From Myoxocephalus aenaeus (taxonomy: Eukaryota > Chordata > Actinopteri > Perciformes > Cottidae): a stretch of DNA of 64,000 nucleotides. The stretch lies in assembly GCA_038501785.1 (NCBI GenBank), contig JBAMJR010000097.1:1023501-1087500 (forward strand), read 5' to 3'. The notes beneath the pieces were generated by a model. It had not been told where the DNA came from and did no database searches. It was given only the letters and a program-made list of their open reading frames with translations. The translations under genes were made by a program, and so were the position numbers. This document shows positions 36,194 to 46,800 of this stretch, one piece after another. Each line of letters starts with the position of its first letter. The stretch's first letter is position 1.

Positions 36194-36671
36194 CTACAAT
36201 AAATGTTTTGTTGTTGCAAAATGCTGAGGTAGCCGTTTTGGTTCAGGGTGCCAGTCACTGTGCAAGTCGGCGACTCTGGATCCAGCAAAAGAGCCCCAGA
36301 CCCTCACGCTTCCTCCTCCATGTTTTACAGTTGGTGTAACACACCGAGGAACCATCCTTTCACCTACTCGACAGCATACAAAAACCTTGCGTGATGAACC
36401 GAAGATTTGACATTTTGATTCATCGGTCCATAAGACCTTCTTCCAGTCTTCAGTCGTCCACTTACTTGTTCCCTGAAAAAGGCCTTTTTGTATAACTCTG
36501 AAATGTACATTATTTTTCAGTTTTTGGTAACCTAAACTTTTTTGTTTAACCTCTGGCAGTTTGGTGCTTACCTTTTGTACCATTTCAGGTTATTCACTGG
36601 ACTTGAACTGCTTAAATTTCAATAAAAACTGGAAAAATGGGGGTGTTCTAAAACTTTTGACCGGTAGTGTA
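36194..36671 (-). mobile_element. Tc1-like transposon remnant, second family
   Basis: The right end is TACACTACCGGTCAAAAG read on the minus strand (36671-36654), a known type of Tc1 terminus. It leads straight into the middle of a transposase: W-K-K-V-L-W-T-D-E-S-K and V-K-H-G-G-G-S-V-R-V-W-G. The N-terminal DNA-binding region and the C-terminal third are missing, so the copy is both internally deleted and truncated. Confidence 0.85.
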
Positions 36672-37889
36672 GTTTAACCAGCTCTCGATTCCATAGAGGA
36701 ACAGAGGTGAAATATGATTGGATGTTTTTACTGAGGACATCAAGCATTTACAGTCTGAGGGTTCATGACCTTCAGAGGCCACATCCTGCTGCGGACGTCA
36801 AATGCCTGAAAAGAACATAAGTATGAGTTCAACATGAGTATAAAGATTCTAAATGATGTCTCTGAATCAAACTTGTTCATACATTTTGATATGTAGTTTC
36901 TTCAACAGTATAGCTGAATACTCAGAATACTCACTTATCACAGATAAACAAAAACAACATGTTAACCTCCAATTTAACCAAACGGCACGGCTAAGAATTT
37001 CTCTAATACTATTCCTTAAAATGTTTCTAAATTTGTCAGATATTGTAAATGAACACAATATCACAAAATCATCATTGAAAATGGATACTATGTAACTATT
37101 GTCCAGCTCTGGGTAACAGCAACTGGTTTGAGCTGACTGTGCCTTTTTAAGTGCAGATAACTAATGAAAAGCAAACACAAGCATCAAGATGAAGTCGTGT
37201 GAACTGAGAAACATGAGAACCTGAGAAATTAGACAAAAGGGAGGTCACTTAAACTCCCTGCCTTCAATGATGTCTGTCTGACCTTTAGGTATGTAAACTG
37301 ACCTTGAGATCATAGACCTTTGAGGACATTTTTTGGTTTACATCCTCTGGCTCCAAAAAGATCATCGGAAAAACCTCAAAGATATATTTAAGTTTTTTTA
37401 GGGTATAAGTTCCAAGGCATACAGAAGGCCCTGAATCAGATAGGAACAAGCAAGTGCAACATCAGAAATACCAAAAAGCCCCTCTGCTCCTCGATGGCTA
37501 GTCCTGTTTGCTTGTCAAAACCTTCCTCCCTGGCTTTGATGACCACAAAGATGTTAAGGACAAATGTAGGAGTTTCCTCTTGGACAGCTGCAGCATCGTC
37601 ATCATCAAACTAAACAAATTAAATTAAAAATTAAACCATCATTTAAACAAAATATAAAAAAACAGAATGAACCAGGGTGTCTGCAGGAATTCTTTTTAAG
37701 ACCTACATCCTTCCACATAACTTAACGTTTGGTGTATTCTGTTTAAAAAAGGGGCCGCTAATTCATTAAGCATTTACATGGGTAAACCTTTATCATAAAG
37801 CGACAAGTTTGCATGCCAGAAACACAAGCAAGTTTAAAATCCATCGAGTCTAAAATGTATCAAACCAGTTTTGTAAAGTGAAAATAGCA
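36672..37889. other. intergenic, nothing recognised
   Basis: No exon, transposon end or tandem repeat was recognised. The short open frame at 36853-37095 has no domain features. Confidence 0.4.
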
Positions 37890-38639
37890 CTGCATTGTAT
37901 CAGCTCTACATCTCCATCAAATCCGTCTCACAGATCCGCCTCACAGATATAAAGACCTGGATGACAACCAGCTTCCTCAAACTCAACAGCAACAATTCTA
38001 AAATCCTCATCGCCCCAAATCACTCAACAAATCGCAACACAACTTCTCCCTCTGCAGCGATGGCACCACTGTTCCTGCTTCCACACACGTCTGTAACCTT
38101 GGTGTCATCTTCTTCCTCTGAACGTCAAGCACATCAAAAGAAACGCCTTCTTTCATCTTGAAAACGTCGCTCGTCTACGCCCCTCCCTCCCTCTCCTCTG
38201 CCGCTGAAACACTCATCCTCGTCTTCATCACCTCTCGACTGGACCACTGCAACAGCATCCTGTACGGCACCTCCACCAAAACCATCAACAAACTACAATA
38301 CATCCAGAACTCAGCTGCCCGTCTCCACTCCCACTCCAGAGACCACATCACCCCAGTCCTCCAAAACCTCCACTGGCTCCTCATACAGCACATAATCCAG
38401 TTCAAGATTCTCCTCATCAGCTGCAAAGCCCTCACAACCTCGCCCCTTCATACCTCTCTGACCTGCACCGACACTCTGCTCCCACGACAACTTCCTTACC
38501 CGCTGATACGAGTTTCTATTTTACTATTGTCATCTTTCTTCTTTTATTGCTGCTTCTATTGTTTGTCTTTACCATGTAAAGTGCCTTGAGTACTTTTTTT
38601 AAACGCTATACAAATCAAATGTATTATTATTTATATTTA

Positions 38640-38640
<1 letters not shown>
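37890..38640 (+). mobile_element. L2/Maui-like LINE remnant
   Basis: Plus-strand frames encode D-I-K-T-W-M-T-T-S-F-L-K-L-N (just after the reverse transcriptase core), then S-R-L-D-H-C-N-S-I-L-Y-G, L-Q-Y-I-Q-N-S-A-A-R and H-I-T-P-V-L-Q-N-L-H-W, in the order seen in L2-clade LINEs. It ends with the usual tail GCTATACAAATCAAATGTAT (38608-38627). There are frameshifts between the segments. A (TA)n tract follows at about 38640-38686. Confidence 0.85.
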
Positions 38641-38687
<47 letters not shown>

Positions 38688-38839
38688 AAAAAATTGACAT
38701 TAAAATTGTTGACACTGACTGGACCAGATCAGATTTTACATTTTTAAAGATTACTTTGAAGCGTTTCCCTATTGATCATTAACCATGACTCCCAATAGGA
38801 CATTACAAAAGAGGGTGTTTGTTTACTCTCAGCCTGTTT

Positions 38840-39330
38840 AAAGCTACAAGCGTACCTCAGAGGATTCATTTATCTGTTGCTTAATTTGTTTGACTGTTGA
38901 CACACGATTTACAACTGTGTGTTTTCCACATTACATACGTTTTTACTGAATTGGTATGAAATCCATATGATGGACAACGGCCATTGCTACAGTATATTTC
39001 AAAAGTAAATCTTATGTTTTGATCAATAAATCCCCCTAGGAGCTTTTTAATAAATAAGGCTGTGCTACAGAAGGTCACCGTTAGCTATGAAGTATCTTCT
39101 GCTTGTACTCCGTGAACCCGATGTCTTATGCAACTGTCTGAGAGTGAAGAAGGCAAAGACTAACAGCGGGTTGTTAAGTGCGACACTTTCCACCGACTTC
39201 TCTGACGCAGACAGAGCAGCGAGGAGCCGTTTCCATAGTAATAACTTCCTGCATGCAACAAAGTAAATGGACTGAGCTGCTTACTTTCATGAAAATGACA
39301 CAAAACAATTCAGCACTAAAAAGGGGGTAG
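38840..39330. repeat. duplicated segments shared with 59588-59695 and 25290-25625
   Basis: 38845-38955 (from AGCTACAAGCGTACCTCAGA) matches an intron segment of ppp1r13b at 59588-59695. 38995-39325 is nearly identical to 25290-25625. Two unrelated sources therefore sit side by side here. Confidence 0.85.
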
Positions 39331-39394
39331 TGTGATATTTTGTAACGCTCCAGACTGGCAGTGCTGACGTACGATTCATTTACAACTTACACTC

Positions 39395-40692
39395 ACCGGC
39401 CACTTTATTAGGTACACCGGTTCAATTGCTCGTTAACACAAATAGCTAATCGGCCAATCACATTGCAGCAACTCAATGCATTTAGGCATCGAGACGTGGT
39501 GAAGACGACTTGCTGAAGTTCAAGCCGAGCATCAGAAAGGGGATTTAAGGGACTTCGAAAGTGGCATGGTTGTTGGTGCCAGACGGGCCGGTCTTGAGTA
39601 TTTAAAAAACTGCTGATCTAGATAGATAGATCTATACTTTATTCATCCCATGGGGGGGGGATTTGTTTGTGGCAGCAGCAAGCACGTTACATAGTAAACA
39701 TACAAATATTAAGTATGGGAAATACTTAATATATACAATAAAATAGCAGAGCAGAACATACTCATTTAAGAAAATTAAATACTAGTTGCAAGTGAACTAC
39801 TGGGATTTTCACGCACAACCATCTCTAGGGTTTACAGAGAATGGTCCGAAAAAGAGAGAATATCCAGTGAGCGGCCTTGTTGAGGTCAGAGGTCAGAGGA
39901 GAATGGGCCGAGTGGTTCAAGATGATAGAAGGGCATCAGTAACTCAAATAACTTGTTACAACCAAGATACCAGAATACCATCTCAACACGTGGAGCCTTG
40001 AAGCAGATGTGCTCCTGCAGCAGAAGACCACACCGGGTGCCACTCCTGTCAGCTAAGAAGAGGAAGCTCACACAAATGTGACACTAGAAGATTGGAAAAA
40101 CGTTGCCTGGTCTGATGAGTCTGGATCTCAGCTGCGACATTCAGATGCTCGGGTCCAGAATTTGGCGTAAACATGAAAGCATGGAACCATCCTGCCTTGT
40201 GTGTACGGTTCAGGCTGCTGGTGGTGTAATGGTGTGGGGGATATTTTCCCTTTGAGCCCCTTAGTACCAATTGAGCATGGTTTAAATGCCACGGCCTACC
40301 GGAGTATTGTTGCTGAACATGTCCATCCCATCAGGACCTTCTGATGGCTGCTTCCAGCAGGATAATGTGCATAATGTCACAAAGCTCAAATCATCTCAAA
40401 CTGGTTTCTTGAACATGACGATGAGTTCGCTGTATTCCAACGGCCTCCAGATCTCAATCCCATAGAGCACCTTTGGGATGTGGTGGAACGGGAGATTGGT
40501 ATCATGGATGTGCAGCCGACAAATCTGCAGCAACTGCGTGATGCCATCATGTGAATATGGACCAACGTCTCTGAGGAATGCTTCCAACAGCTTGTTGAAT
40601 CTATAATTTGAAGAATTAAGGCAGTTCTGAAGGCAAAGGGGGGCCCAACCCGCTACTAGCAAGGTGTGCCTAATAAAGTGGCCGGTGAGTGT
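39395..40692 (+). mobile_element. Tc1-like transposon, third family, decayed
   Basis: The ends are CACTCACCGGCCACTTTATT and the inverted AATAAAGTGGCCGGTGAGTG. The plus strand shows scattered transposase traces (D-D-R-R-A-S-V-T-Q-I, and a late D-L-N-P-I-E-H equivalent near 40450-40470) broken by stops. An unrelated insert of about 170 bp (39617-39790), beginning AGATAGATAGATCTATACTT, is probably the 3' tail of a non-LTR element. The transposon lies in the sdsl 3' flank. Confidence 0.88.
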
Positions 40693-40699
40693 ATATCAC

Positions 40700-41101
40700 A
40701 TCAACTGGTATCTGTATAAAGCAAAGACAAGTTTTTGTTTTCATGAAGTGTTCTGGATCAGACTCCAGTGTGTTTCTAAATAGTGAACTCTGACACCACC
40801 GTCTGGGGGAATGTAGTCATTTCATTCTGACAGTTTATTGGGTTAAAAACACATTCACATGTAATAACTCTCAATTATTCACTTAATAAATTTGTTTTCT
40901 TTTCCCCTAAAAAAAAAAATCACAACGCAATATCAGAAAAACACACATTTCTAACATTGCAAATCACACATTTGCTTCCAAATGAGATGATACATATCTG
41001 TAGTTATTATTATTTTGTATTATTATTAATTGATTTTCCCTCCAGTCATCCATCCACACATCATTTACTGAACTCATGCTATCTTTGGAGCCGTTGTAGC
41101 T

Positions 41102-41102
<1 letters not shown>
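40700..41102. repeat. sdsl 3' flank, duplicated at 25910-26345
   Basis: About 400 bp just downstream of the sdsl stop codon, with a similar second copy at 25910-26345. Shared landmarks are TCATGAAGTGTTCTG, CTCCAGTGTGTTTCT and GATGATACATATCTGTAG-like stretches. Which copy is older is not shown, but the location beside the gene favours this one. Confidence 0.8.

Positions 41103-41178
<76 letters not shown>
41103..41178 (+). repeat. (CA)n tract at the start of the sdsl 3' UTR
   Basis: About 38 CA units. On the transcribed minus strand the message reads TAA, AT, then (GU)n, so the tract begins within three bases of the stop codon. Confidence 0.95.
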
Positions 41179-41179
<1 letters not shown>

Positions 41180-41283
41180 TTAAGTCTGCAGTTTGTGTTT
41201 GAGGTGGGTCAGCTGCTCCATGTCGATGCAGCTGCCACCGCACACGATCACCAGCAGGGGGCCCAAGAGAGCCGGCAGCCGAC
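41180..41283 (-). CDS. sdsl: sdsl terminal coding exon 8
   Basis: 104 bases after a long pyrimidine tract (acceptor TTTTTAG). It encodes R-L-P-A-L-L-G-P-L-L-V-I-V-C-G-G-S and ends K-H-K-L-Q-T then TAA at 41182-41180. The (GU)n of the 3' UTR follows directly. Confidence 0.9.
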
Positions 41284-43306
41284 CTAAAAAAAAAAAAAGG
41301 AGTAGTGCAACGAAAATTATTATTATCTCCAGAAATTTTCACTCATCAGAAAAAAATTACAATATACAGTAAGTTTAATAATTATAATTTGTTTTTATTC
41401 TGCTGACATGTCTGTAGTCTGAAAAGATTACTATAATGCCCAAATGTAGAAGAAAAAGATCCACGATAAAAACAAAGTACCACTAATGGTGCGTTCACAC
41501 CAAGAGTTGGGAAATATTCGCGCAAGTAGATTACATGTAAAGTCGCCCGACGCTGAGTTGCGAAAGCCAATCAGCGTTGAGAAGCTCCGCCCGCCGTCCT
41601 GTCGTTGCTGAATCAAAATGTTGCTCGTCCGCATGAAGGAGCGCTTCATTCAGACACTCGTCCTGAAGGAGCGCTTCATTCAGACACTCGTCCTGGAGGA
41701 GTCAGAGTTGTGTGCGACTACGGATAATATTATGAACCCAGACACGGGGGTGTTTGATGTTCCGACGTTCATGGGACTTTCTCAACAAGTATAAAGCAGA
41801 ACTAGTGGTTATTTCAAAGGTGAATGGCGGAAATAGTAACTGTTTTCACGGAGTAAAGCCACGGAGATACCATTAGAAATGGTTGTTATTCCTTCCATGG
41901 TGGATAGCGGAAATGAAAACTGTTTTACGGAGAAAGCCGCGCCCCCTTTCCGCCGCGAGCGACTAAAGTCAGGCGAAAAAGCGTTGCGAAAATTCGCAGC
42001 CCTTTTGGTGTGAACGCAGCATAAGAGCTGCCATGTTTGCAATGGATTGTCCCGTCTCAAACACGATGTCACTGTTATGTCAACAAATGGAAGAGTTGTA
42101 AATGGAGTAGGAACTAATTAGGAGGGCTATCCCTTTGAAGGGGGACGAGTGGTTACCTTCATCCTGTAATCTGCATATGAGTCCGCTGTAGACGGCTGCT
42201 AGCGCCGCTCCGCACGCCATCTCCACCAACACACGCTCCTCATCTCCAAGGGGACACCAGACGGAGTTTTAAATTAAAATGTAAAAGTAAAAAAGGATTA
42301 TTTCATTTTCCCAAATGTTAATTGGGCTGTTCGTTCCCGTCTTTACCGGCCAAAAGAAAATGCATGTTCAAGCAGACACACAAACACACACACACACACC
42401 TAGGAATGTTTCGACAGCGCTCAGGGCCTGCTGGTCCGTCACGAGTTCAGAAATGACCGTGAGCTCGCTGCTTTGGCTGTATTCAAAAGCTCTCCTGCAA
42501 ACCGTCTTTGCTCCCAGACATTTGGCCTCACTGCGTCGAAACAGAGGAGGATGAAGTAAAAAACACAACAAAAAAAACACATTTGAACCCCCCCGCCCCC
42601 ATTTCACCCTCCCACCTGGTGATGTCATCCAGGGTGACCAGCCTCCCCGCCTTGACCGCGGCGTTGAAACTGTCGGCCCCCACCGTCTCCATGGCCACGA
42701 TGGGTACATCCGTCCAGCCGGCGTCCTTCAGGCCCTGGGCGACGCCGCAGAGGAGCCCTCCTCCGCCCACGGACACCAGCACCGCCCCGGGCTTGGCCCC
42801 GGGACCCAGGGAGGCCGCGACCTCCGCGATCATACTGGCGTGGCCCTGCCTGAGGGAGAGAGCGTTTTGCAGTCGCGTCGCAGGAAACCGTAATGACGTG
42901 GATCGTGACTGAGCGCGTTGGTACCAGAGCAGCGGGTGATCGAATGGAGGAACGTAGGCGAGTCCTTCCGCCTCCTGCAGTCGGAGAGCCTCTGCATTGG
43001 CGTCATCCCAAACCTAAAAAAAAGAGATTATAATTAATTTGCTCTTCTTAACTTTGTTTATTCTGAAGACTGATGTCTGTGCCACAAACTTTTACTTTAC
43101 TTTGCCTGCAATCTTGACAGTGGCCCCCTGATCCTGGAGTCTCTGAACGACCAGCTGAGAAGACGAGGAGGGAACTACGATGGTGGCTGGGACACCCATC
43201 TTTCTTGCGACGTAGGCTGCAGCCAATCCTGCATTACCACCTACAAAAAGGCCAATATAATGTTGAATTATAGTCGACGCTGTCACCTACTGATACTGTA
43301 GAGTGC

Positions 43307-43373
<67 letters not shown>

Positions 43374-43687
43374 GTATTTATTCTGTGTTGGCGTGTCACC
43401 TGAAGAGCAGACAACTCCTTTGGACTGGCTGGTGAGCTGCAGAAGAGAGCGATAAAATGAAAAATGGGCAAGTTAGGGTCTGGAGGTGATGTAAAAAAGC
43501 TCTTTCAAGCCCCAGCGGTGATATGCAAGGCTCCTACCTGCTGGCAGAGGAGTCCGATGCCTCGGATCTTGAAGGAGCCGGAGGGCTGTGCATTCTCCAT
43601 CTTCAGGTACACGGGGGTTCCCACGCGCTTGGACATGCTGGCGCTCTCCAGCAGCGGAGTGTTCAGGTGGAAATGCGTGGCGGCCAT
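41180..43687 (-). CDS. sdsl: serine dehydratase-like (L-serine/L-threonine deaminase), complete, 8 coding exons
   Basis: This is a cytosolic PLP enzyme that deaminates L-serine to pyruvate and L-threonine to 2-oxobutyrate. The exons total 972 bases, 323 residues, against about 329 in mammals, and every splice phase fits. Visible motifs: Q-P-S-G-S-F-K-I-R-G with the Schiff-base lysine at residue 40, C-S-S-G-G-N-A-G-L-A-A-A-Y (60-72), the phosphate loop S-V-G-G-G-G-L-L (165-172), A-C-G-A-A-L-A-A-V-Y, and V-I-V-C-G-G-S near the C terminus. Glycine in C-S-S-G-G-N and the segment K-V-W-D-D-A-N favour SDSL over SDS. The start has a strong context (GCGACC before ATGG). The last intron holds a MITE, intron 2 a (TA)n tract. 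No missing catalytic residue was seen. Confidence 0.9.
41494..42024. mobile_element. MITE in the last sdsl intron
   Basis: The ends are GTGCGTTCACACCAA and the inverted TTGGTGTGAACGCAGC. It is related to the element at 24448-24950. A 27-bp piece around ATTCAGACACTCGTCCTG is repeated in tandem at about 41640-41695. The element has no transposase; its superfamily is not settled. Confidence 0.75.
42157..42243 (-). CDS. sdsl: sdsl coding exon 7
   Basis: 87 bases (acceptor CTTGGAG, donor GTAACC) encoding D-E-E-R-V-L-V-E-M-A-C-G-A-A-L-A-A-V-Y-S-G-L. The usual proline of V-E-P-A-C-G is methionine here. Confidence 0.88.
42400..42530 (-). CDS. sdsl: sdsl coding exon 6
   Basis: 131 bases (acceptor GACGCAG, donor GTGTGT at the edge of a CA tract) encoding S-E-A-K-C-L-G-A-K-T-V through A-L-S-A-V-E-T-F-L. 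The segment corresponds to the regulatory half of the fold. Confidence 0.87.
42616..42849 (-). CDS. sdsl: sdsl coding exon 5
   Basis: 234 bases (acceptor CCCTCAG, donor GTGGGA) encoding Q-G-H-A-S-M-I-A-E, the glycine-rich phosphate loop, V-A-M-E-T-V-G-A-D-S-F-N-A-A and L-V-T-L-D-D-I-T. Confidence 0.9.
42925..43013 (-). CDS. sdsl: sdsl coding exon 4
   Basis: 89 bases (acceptor TTTTTAG, donor GTACCA) encoding V-W-D-D-A-N-A-E-A-L through Y-V-P-P-F-D-H-P-L-L-W, with the tryptophan codon split across the junction. Confidence 0.9.
43101..43240 (-). CDS. sdsl: sdsl coding exon 3
   Basis: 140 bases (acceptor TTTGTAG, donor GTAAAG) encoding G-N-A-G-L-A-A-A-Y-V-A-R-K through the V-V-Q-R-L-Q segment to A-G-K. 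Confidence 0.9.
43311..43371. repeat. (TA)n microsatellite in sdsl intron 2
   Basis: About 30 uninterrupted TA units between coding exons 2 and 3, some 29 bases from the exon 2 donor. Confidence 0.96.
43400..43436 (-). CDS. sdsl: sdsl coding exon 2
   Basis: A 37-base exon (acceptor CTGCAG, donor GTGACA) encoding L-T-S-Q-S-K-G-V-V-C-S-S plus the first base of a glycine codon. It completes the PLP-binding C-S-S-G-G-N-A-G motif with exon 3. Confidence 0.88.
43538..43687 (-). CDS. sdsl: sdsl coding exon 1
   Basis: It encodes residues 1-50, from M-A-A-T-H-F-H to L-L-C-Q-Q, including the PLP lysine. The donor is GTAGGA. An in-frame upstream methionine exists near 43768, but M-A-A-T has the better context and fits family length. 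An acceptor-like CGACAG at about 43728 suggests that the 5' UTR is split by an intron. Confidence 0.88.
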
Positions 43688-44379
43688 GGTCGCACCGGGT
43701 TTCTTTTTGCCGTAAAATGCCAAATGATCTGTCGAGGCGAGGAGACGGTGGAGTGTATGTGATGACAACTGAGGTGAAACGCCATCAACCCACCTGAGGG
43801 GGACTGTGAAGTGTGTTGGAAAGCTCCAGAAGAAGAAATAAGGAAACTGCTACAGAGTGGACCTTGAGTTGAGGTCAAAGTAGAAAGTCTTTCAGGACAT
43901 ATTTTCATCGAGGCGGTTTGGAGATTAGCAGGAGGCAACAGGTACAAATACTTTACTGCAGTTATATATTAATAGGTGGTCATACCGTTTTCTGCCCTAT
44001 TGTGCGCCAGGCACGGGCCATTGCTGCCTTCAAGTGCGGCCAGTAATAGTAGTAAGTAAATAAATAAATATATATATATAAATAAATAAATAAATAAATA
44101 AAATGTGTGTACACATGAACATGGAAAAGCAAGATAAATTGTAGTTGGAAACATTTTGTACATCACCGAGCGACACATGAAAACAGGCTCAAAGTTAAAG
44201 CTGGGCAATACAAGTCATGTTTAATCATTGTTTGTTGTTGTTGTTCAATGGAAACATATTTTTCTGATTTGGCCGACAGAAAGTACCAAAACAGAACAAA
44301 CTCCCGCGACGTTGCTTCCACAGTATAAACATTTTCATCCTGAAATAAAAGTGCACGGAAGCTAGCTGGTTGGACATGA

Positions 44380-44720
44380 ATGGTTCTCGCTGACGCAAAC
44401 ATACAAAGTAGCGCGACGCACAGACCGTTACAACGTAAACCCCACCACGTGACGTAAACCCCACCACGTGACGTAAACGTCGCACTAACTTGCGTGGCCG
44501 TAATGACGCTCGGTAACGGCGCATTTTAGATGTCGGTGATACGTGGCTGACTTGAAACGAGCCTCTGACCTTTGAATGAGAAGTTGATTAGTTGACGCAA
44601 AGGGAACCACAATGCGCGCGCTGCGTTCTGCTCGCCTTTATGCGGTGTCTCGCGCGCAGCGGAGGCGTTTCTCTATAGAGGAACGACGAGGCACACTACC
44701 ACTTCCGGTTGAACTTCCAA
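44380..44720. promoter_or_regulatory. CpG-rich candidate promoter upstream of sdsl
   Basis: This stretch is far richer in CG dinucleotides than its surroundings, contains GCGCGCGC-like parts and an ETS-like CACTTCCGG at about 44699-44707, and lies 0.7-1.0 kb upstream of the sdsl start codon. A promoter for sdsl on the minus strand is the simplest reading. An unseen plus-strand transcript sharing it cannot be excluded. Confidence 0.4.
44433..44470 (+). promoter_or_regulatory. two tandem copies of an E-box/CRE-like element
   Basis: The 19-bp unit acgtaaaccccaccacgtg occurs twice head to tail and a third unit starts at 44471. Each copy has a CACGTG E-box (44446-44451 and 44465-44470) followed by ACGTAA, together giving GTGACGTAA, a CREB/ATF or PAR-bZIP-type site. 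Confidence 0.45.
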
Positions 44721-46758
44721 AATAAAGTTGCAACTTGATTCACCTTTTTCAGGAAAGGTTTCTAAAGTGCACTTTTATTACCAAGGCTTATATGTGTGCA
44801 TGTTTTTGTTCTGTCTCTCTGCCTGTTTCTTCTTCTTTGTGTTTTTATCACACACTCACAATCTTGAGTGAGTCTGAGTCAGTCACAGCCATAATTCTTG
44901 GTAGGGATTATAATATCTTTATTATTATTATAATACATTAACTGAATAGTTACAGGTTGCATATACACAAATGAAATGAATGGTTCTCCACTCCTCACAC
45001 CAATATGCCATTCACACTTCAAACGTCACTCATCCCATTGCCTCGTCTTTTAAGCAGCACGTGAAAGGAAACGAGGCTTTGTGTCAGAACCCTTTCTGAA
45101 CACTGGGGGGCAGCAGTGAGTGGCGTCAGCACCGACTGATACAGAAACAAGATCAATGTGTCTATTAGGAATAAGAATAGTAGCAATAGAACCCCCCACA
45201 AAAAAACAATTGTTTAAATAAAACAAAAAAGGGGATTAATACATTTTCAACAACTACCGAAATTTATAAGTATGAAGAAAAGAAACAGTTGTCTTCACAC
45301 TTTGGGTTCTTCATTCAATCTGGGCTAATTGAGCCCCATTTTAACACTGAAGCAGGTAGCCCAGAGATAATGTATGCATCATATTTTCAACTTATTTTGT
45401 TTAAAATGTGCTGGTTTGAGCGGTTTTATAATATTGTTAGTGTTAGAGCCCGGTACCAGTACTCCCCCGGCATGAGGACCAATATGTGCCAGGCCCTAGT
45501 CTGGACTAGGTGTAGCTTGTTAATGGGTATACAACTGGCAGAAGTTTGATTAAAAATGTTGTCTCCCATGTTGTAGCTGCTTTGGTTTCACAAAACACGT
45601 TTCTCACTTTCTTGTTTTCCCTCTTTCCTCCACGTTTCCACCTCCTCGCAGCAGCAACCATGTTGCCGTTGAACAGATGTTGCTGTGACGTGCATGCACC
45701 ACCGCTGAGTCAACATAAATAGACTAGTAGTGAAGGGTTGAGACATCCCTAACCATTCACAGATGCTTCTTTTATCGATACATCTGAATCGAAATATTCT
45801 TCTGATGTCAGTTCAAACAAAAACTTTGTTCTTCTTCTTTACCATGCCATGATATTATTATATTGTCAGCATCTGTTCGTGCTCGCGTGGGTTGATGTGG
45901 ACCTGAGCCACCATGCATCAAAAGCTGGCTGGATTTCGTTTCTTAGTCTTAGGGGTTGCACTTCCGTCATTATTCCTGACCAACACTGCTGATAGCTGCT
46001 CCGCTTACAACCTGAAAAGAACCCACACTTCCTTTAACACACATTCAGAGTCGCGCTTTCCGTTTCTCTCCTCTCACCTTCCTCTCTAGCAACTTCACAT
46101 CTCACACATACTTTCACCTGATCCGGCCTGTAACTGTACTGCACTTGAAGCTTCTCACCACACAGTGTGAAAGCGTTTTCTTTCCCCCCCGACGACGCGC
46201 CATGTTCATTGCCATGTGGTCGGATGGGCTTGGCTTCACGAAGATACATCTGGGTGTTGTGAATTAACACCGTACAAAAATAAAGTGGCGTTATTGGGAT
46301 GAATGTCAGATAGAGGCCTTGTAGAATCCAAGCTCATGTTTCCATGTTCTGACCTCGAAGAGCCCAAAGCTGCTTCCAAACGATAGATCTTTTTTCCTCT
46401 TCTTTTCTATGCAGCTTCTCTCATGCGGCTGAACTCGTGTGAAGTTGCCAAACTACTGTTGCTAAAAATAAGATCCAGGCAATTTCTTTTTTTTTTACTG
46501 CAGCAACTCAGTGAAAATATATATTTATGATTCTACCATAAAGTGGCTCTGTGGTTCCAGCATTGCATCCAAACAAACAGGGAAAACGTTGCTTCATTGG
46601 AGTCGTGCGCTCCGGCTTTGTTTCCCTCCGTCTGCCTCCCGACTACCTCCATTGTTCTTTTTCCCCCGGCTAATGCTCACGCCCACATGCCGCTGCTCCT
46701 CTCCTGCGCCGCGTGCACGAGCCCTCCACGAGCGTGCACGTGTCTCCCGATCTGGGCT
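44721..46758. other. sdsl-ppp1r13b intergenic region and ppp1r13b 3' UTR
   Basis: The 3' UTR of ppp1r13b must run leftward from 46758, but I could not settle its poly(A) signal. A CTCF-like CACTGGGGGGCAGC lies at about 45101-45114. The 78-codon frame at 46034-46270 has no recognisable domain. The remainder shows nothing I can name. Confidence 0.45.
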
Positions 46759-46800
46759 TTACGCCAGTGAGCGTTGTCTGGGTTTGATCCGTGGATACAG
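46759..46800 (-). CDS. ppp1r13b: ppp1r13b terminal coding exon
   Basis: After acceptor CTCTCCAG the sequence encodes L-Y-P-R-I-K-P-R-Q-R-S-L-A and TAA (46761-46759). This is the invariant ASPP C terminus, in the right phase, and it fixes the 3' end of the coding region. Confidence 0.95.
   Translation of the reverse strand: MYPRIKPRQRSLA

Noticed and set aside
46034..46270. 78-codon frame considered as the last exon of ppp1r13b
   Set aside because: It does not encode the invariant L-Y-P-R-I-K-P-R-Q end. The segment at 46759-46800 does, in phase and after a good acceptor.
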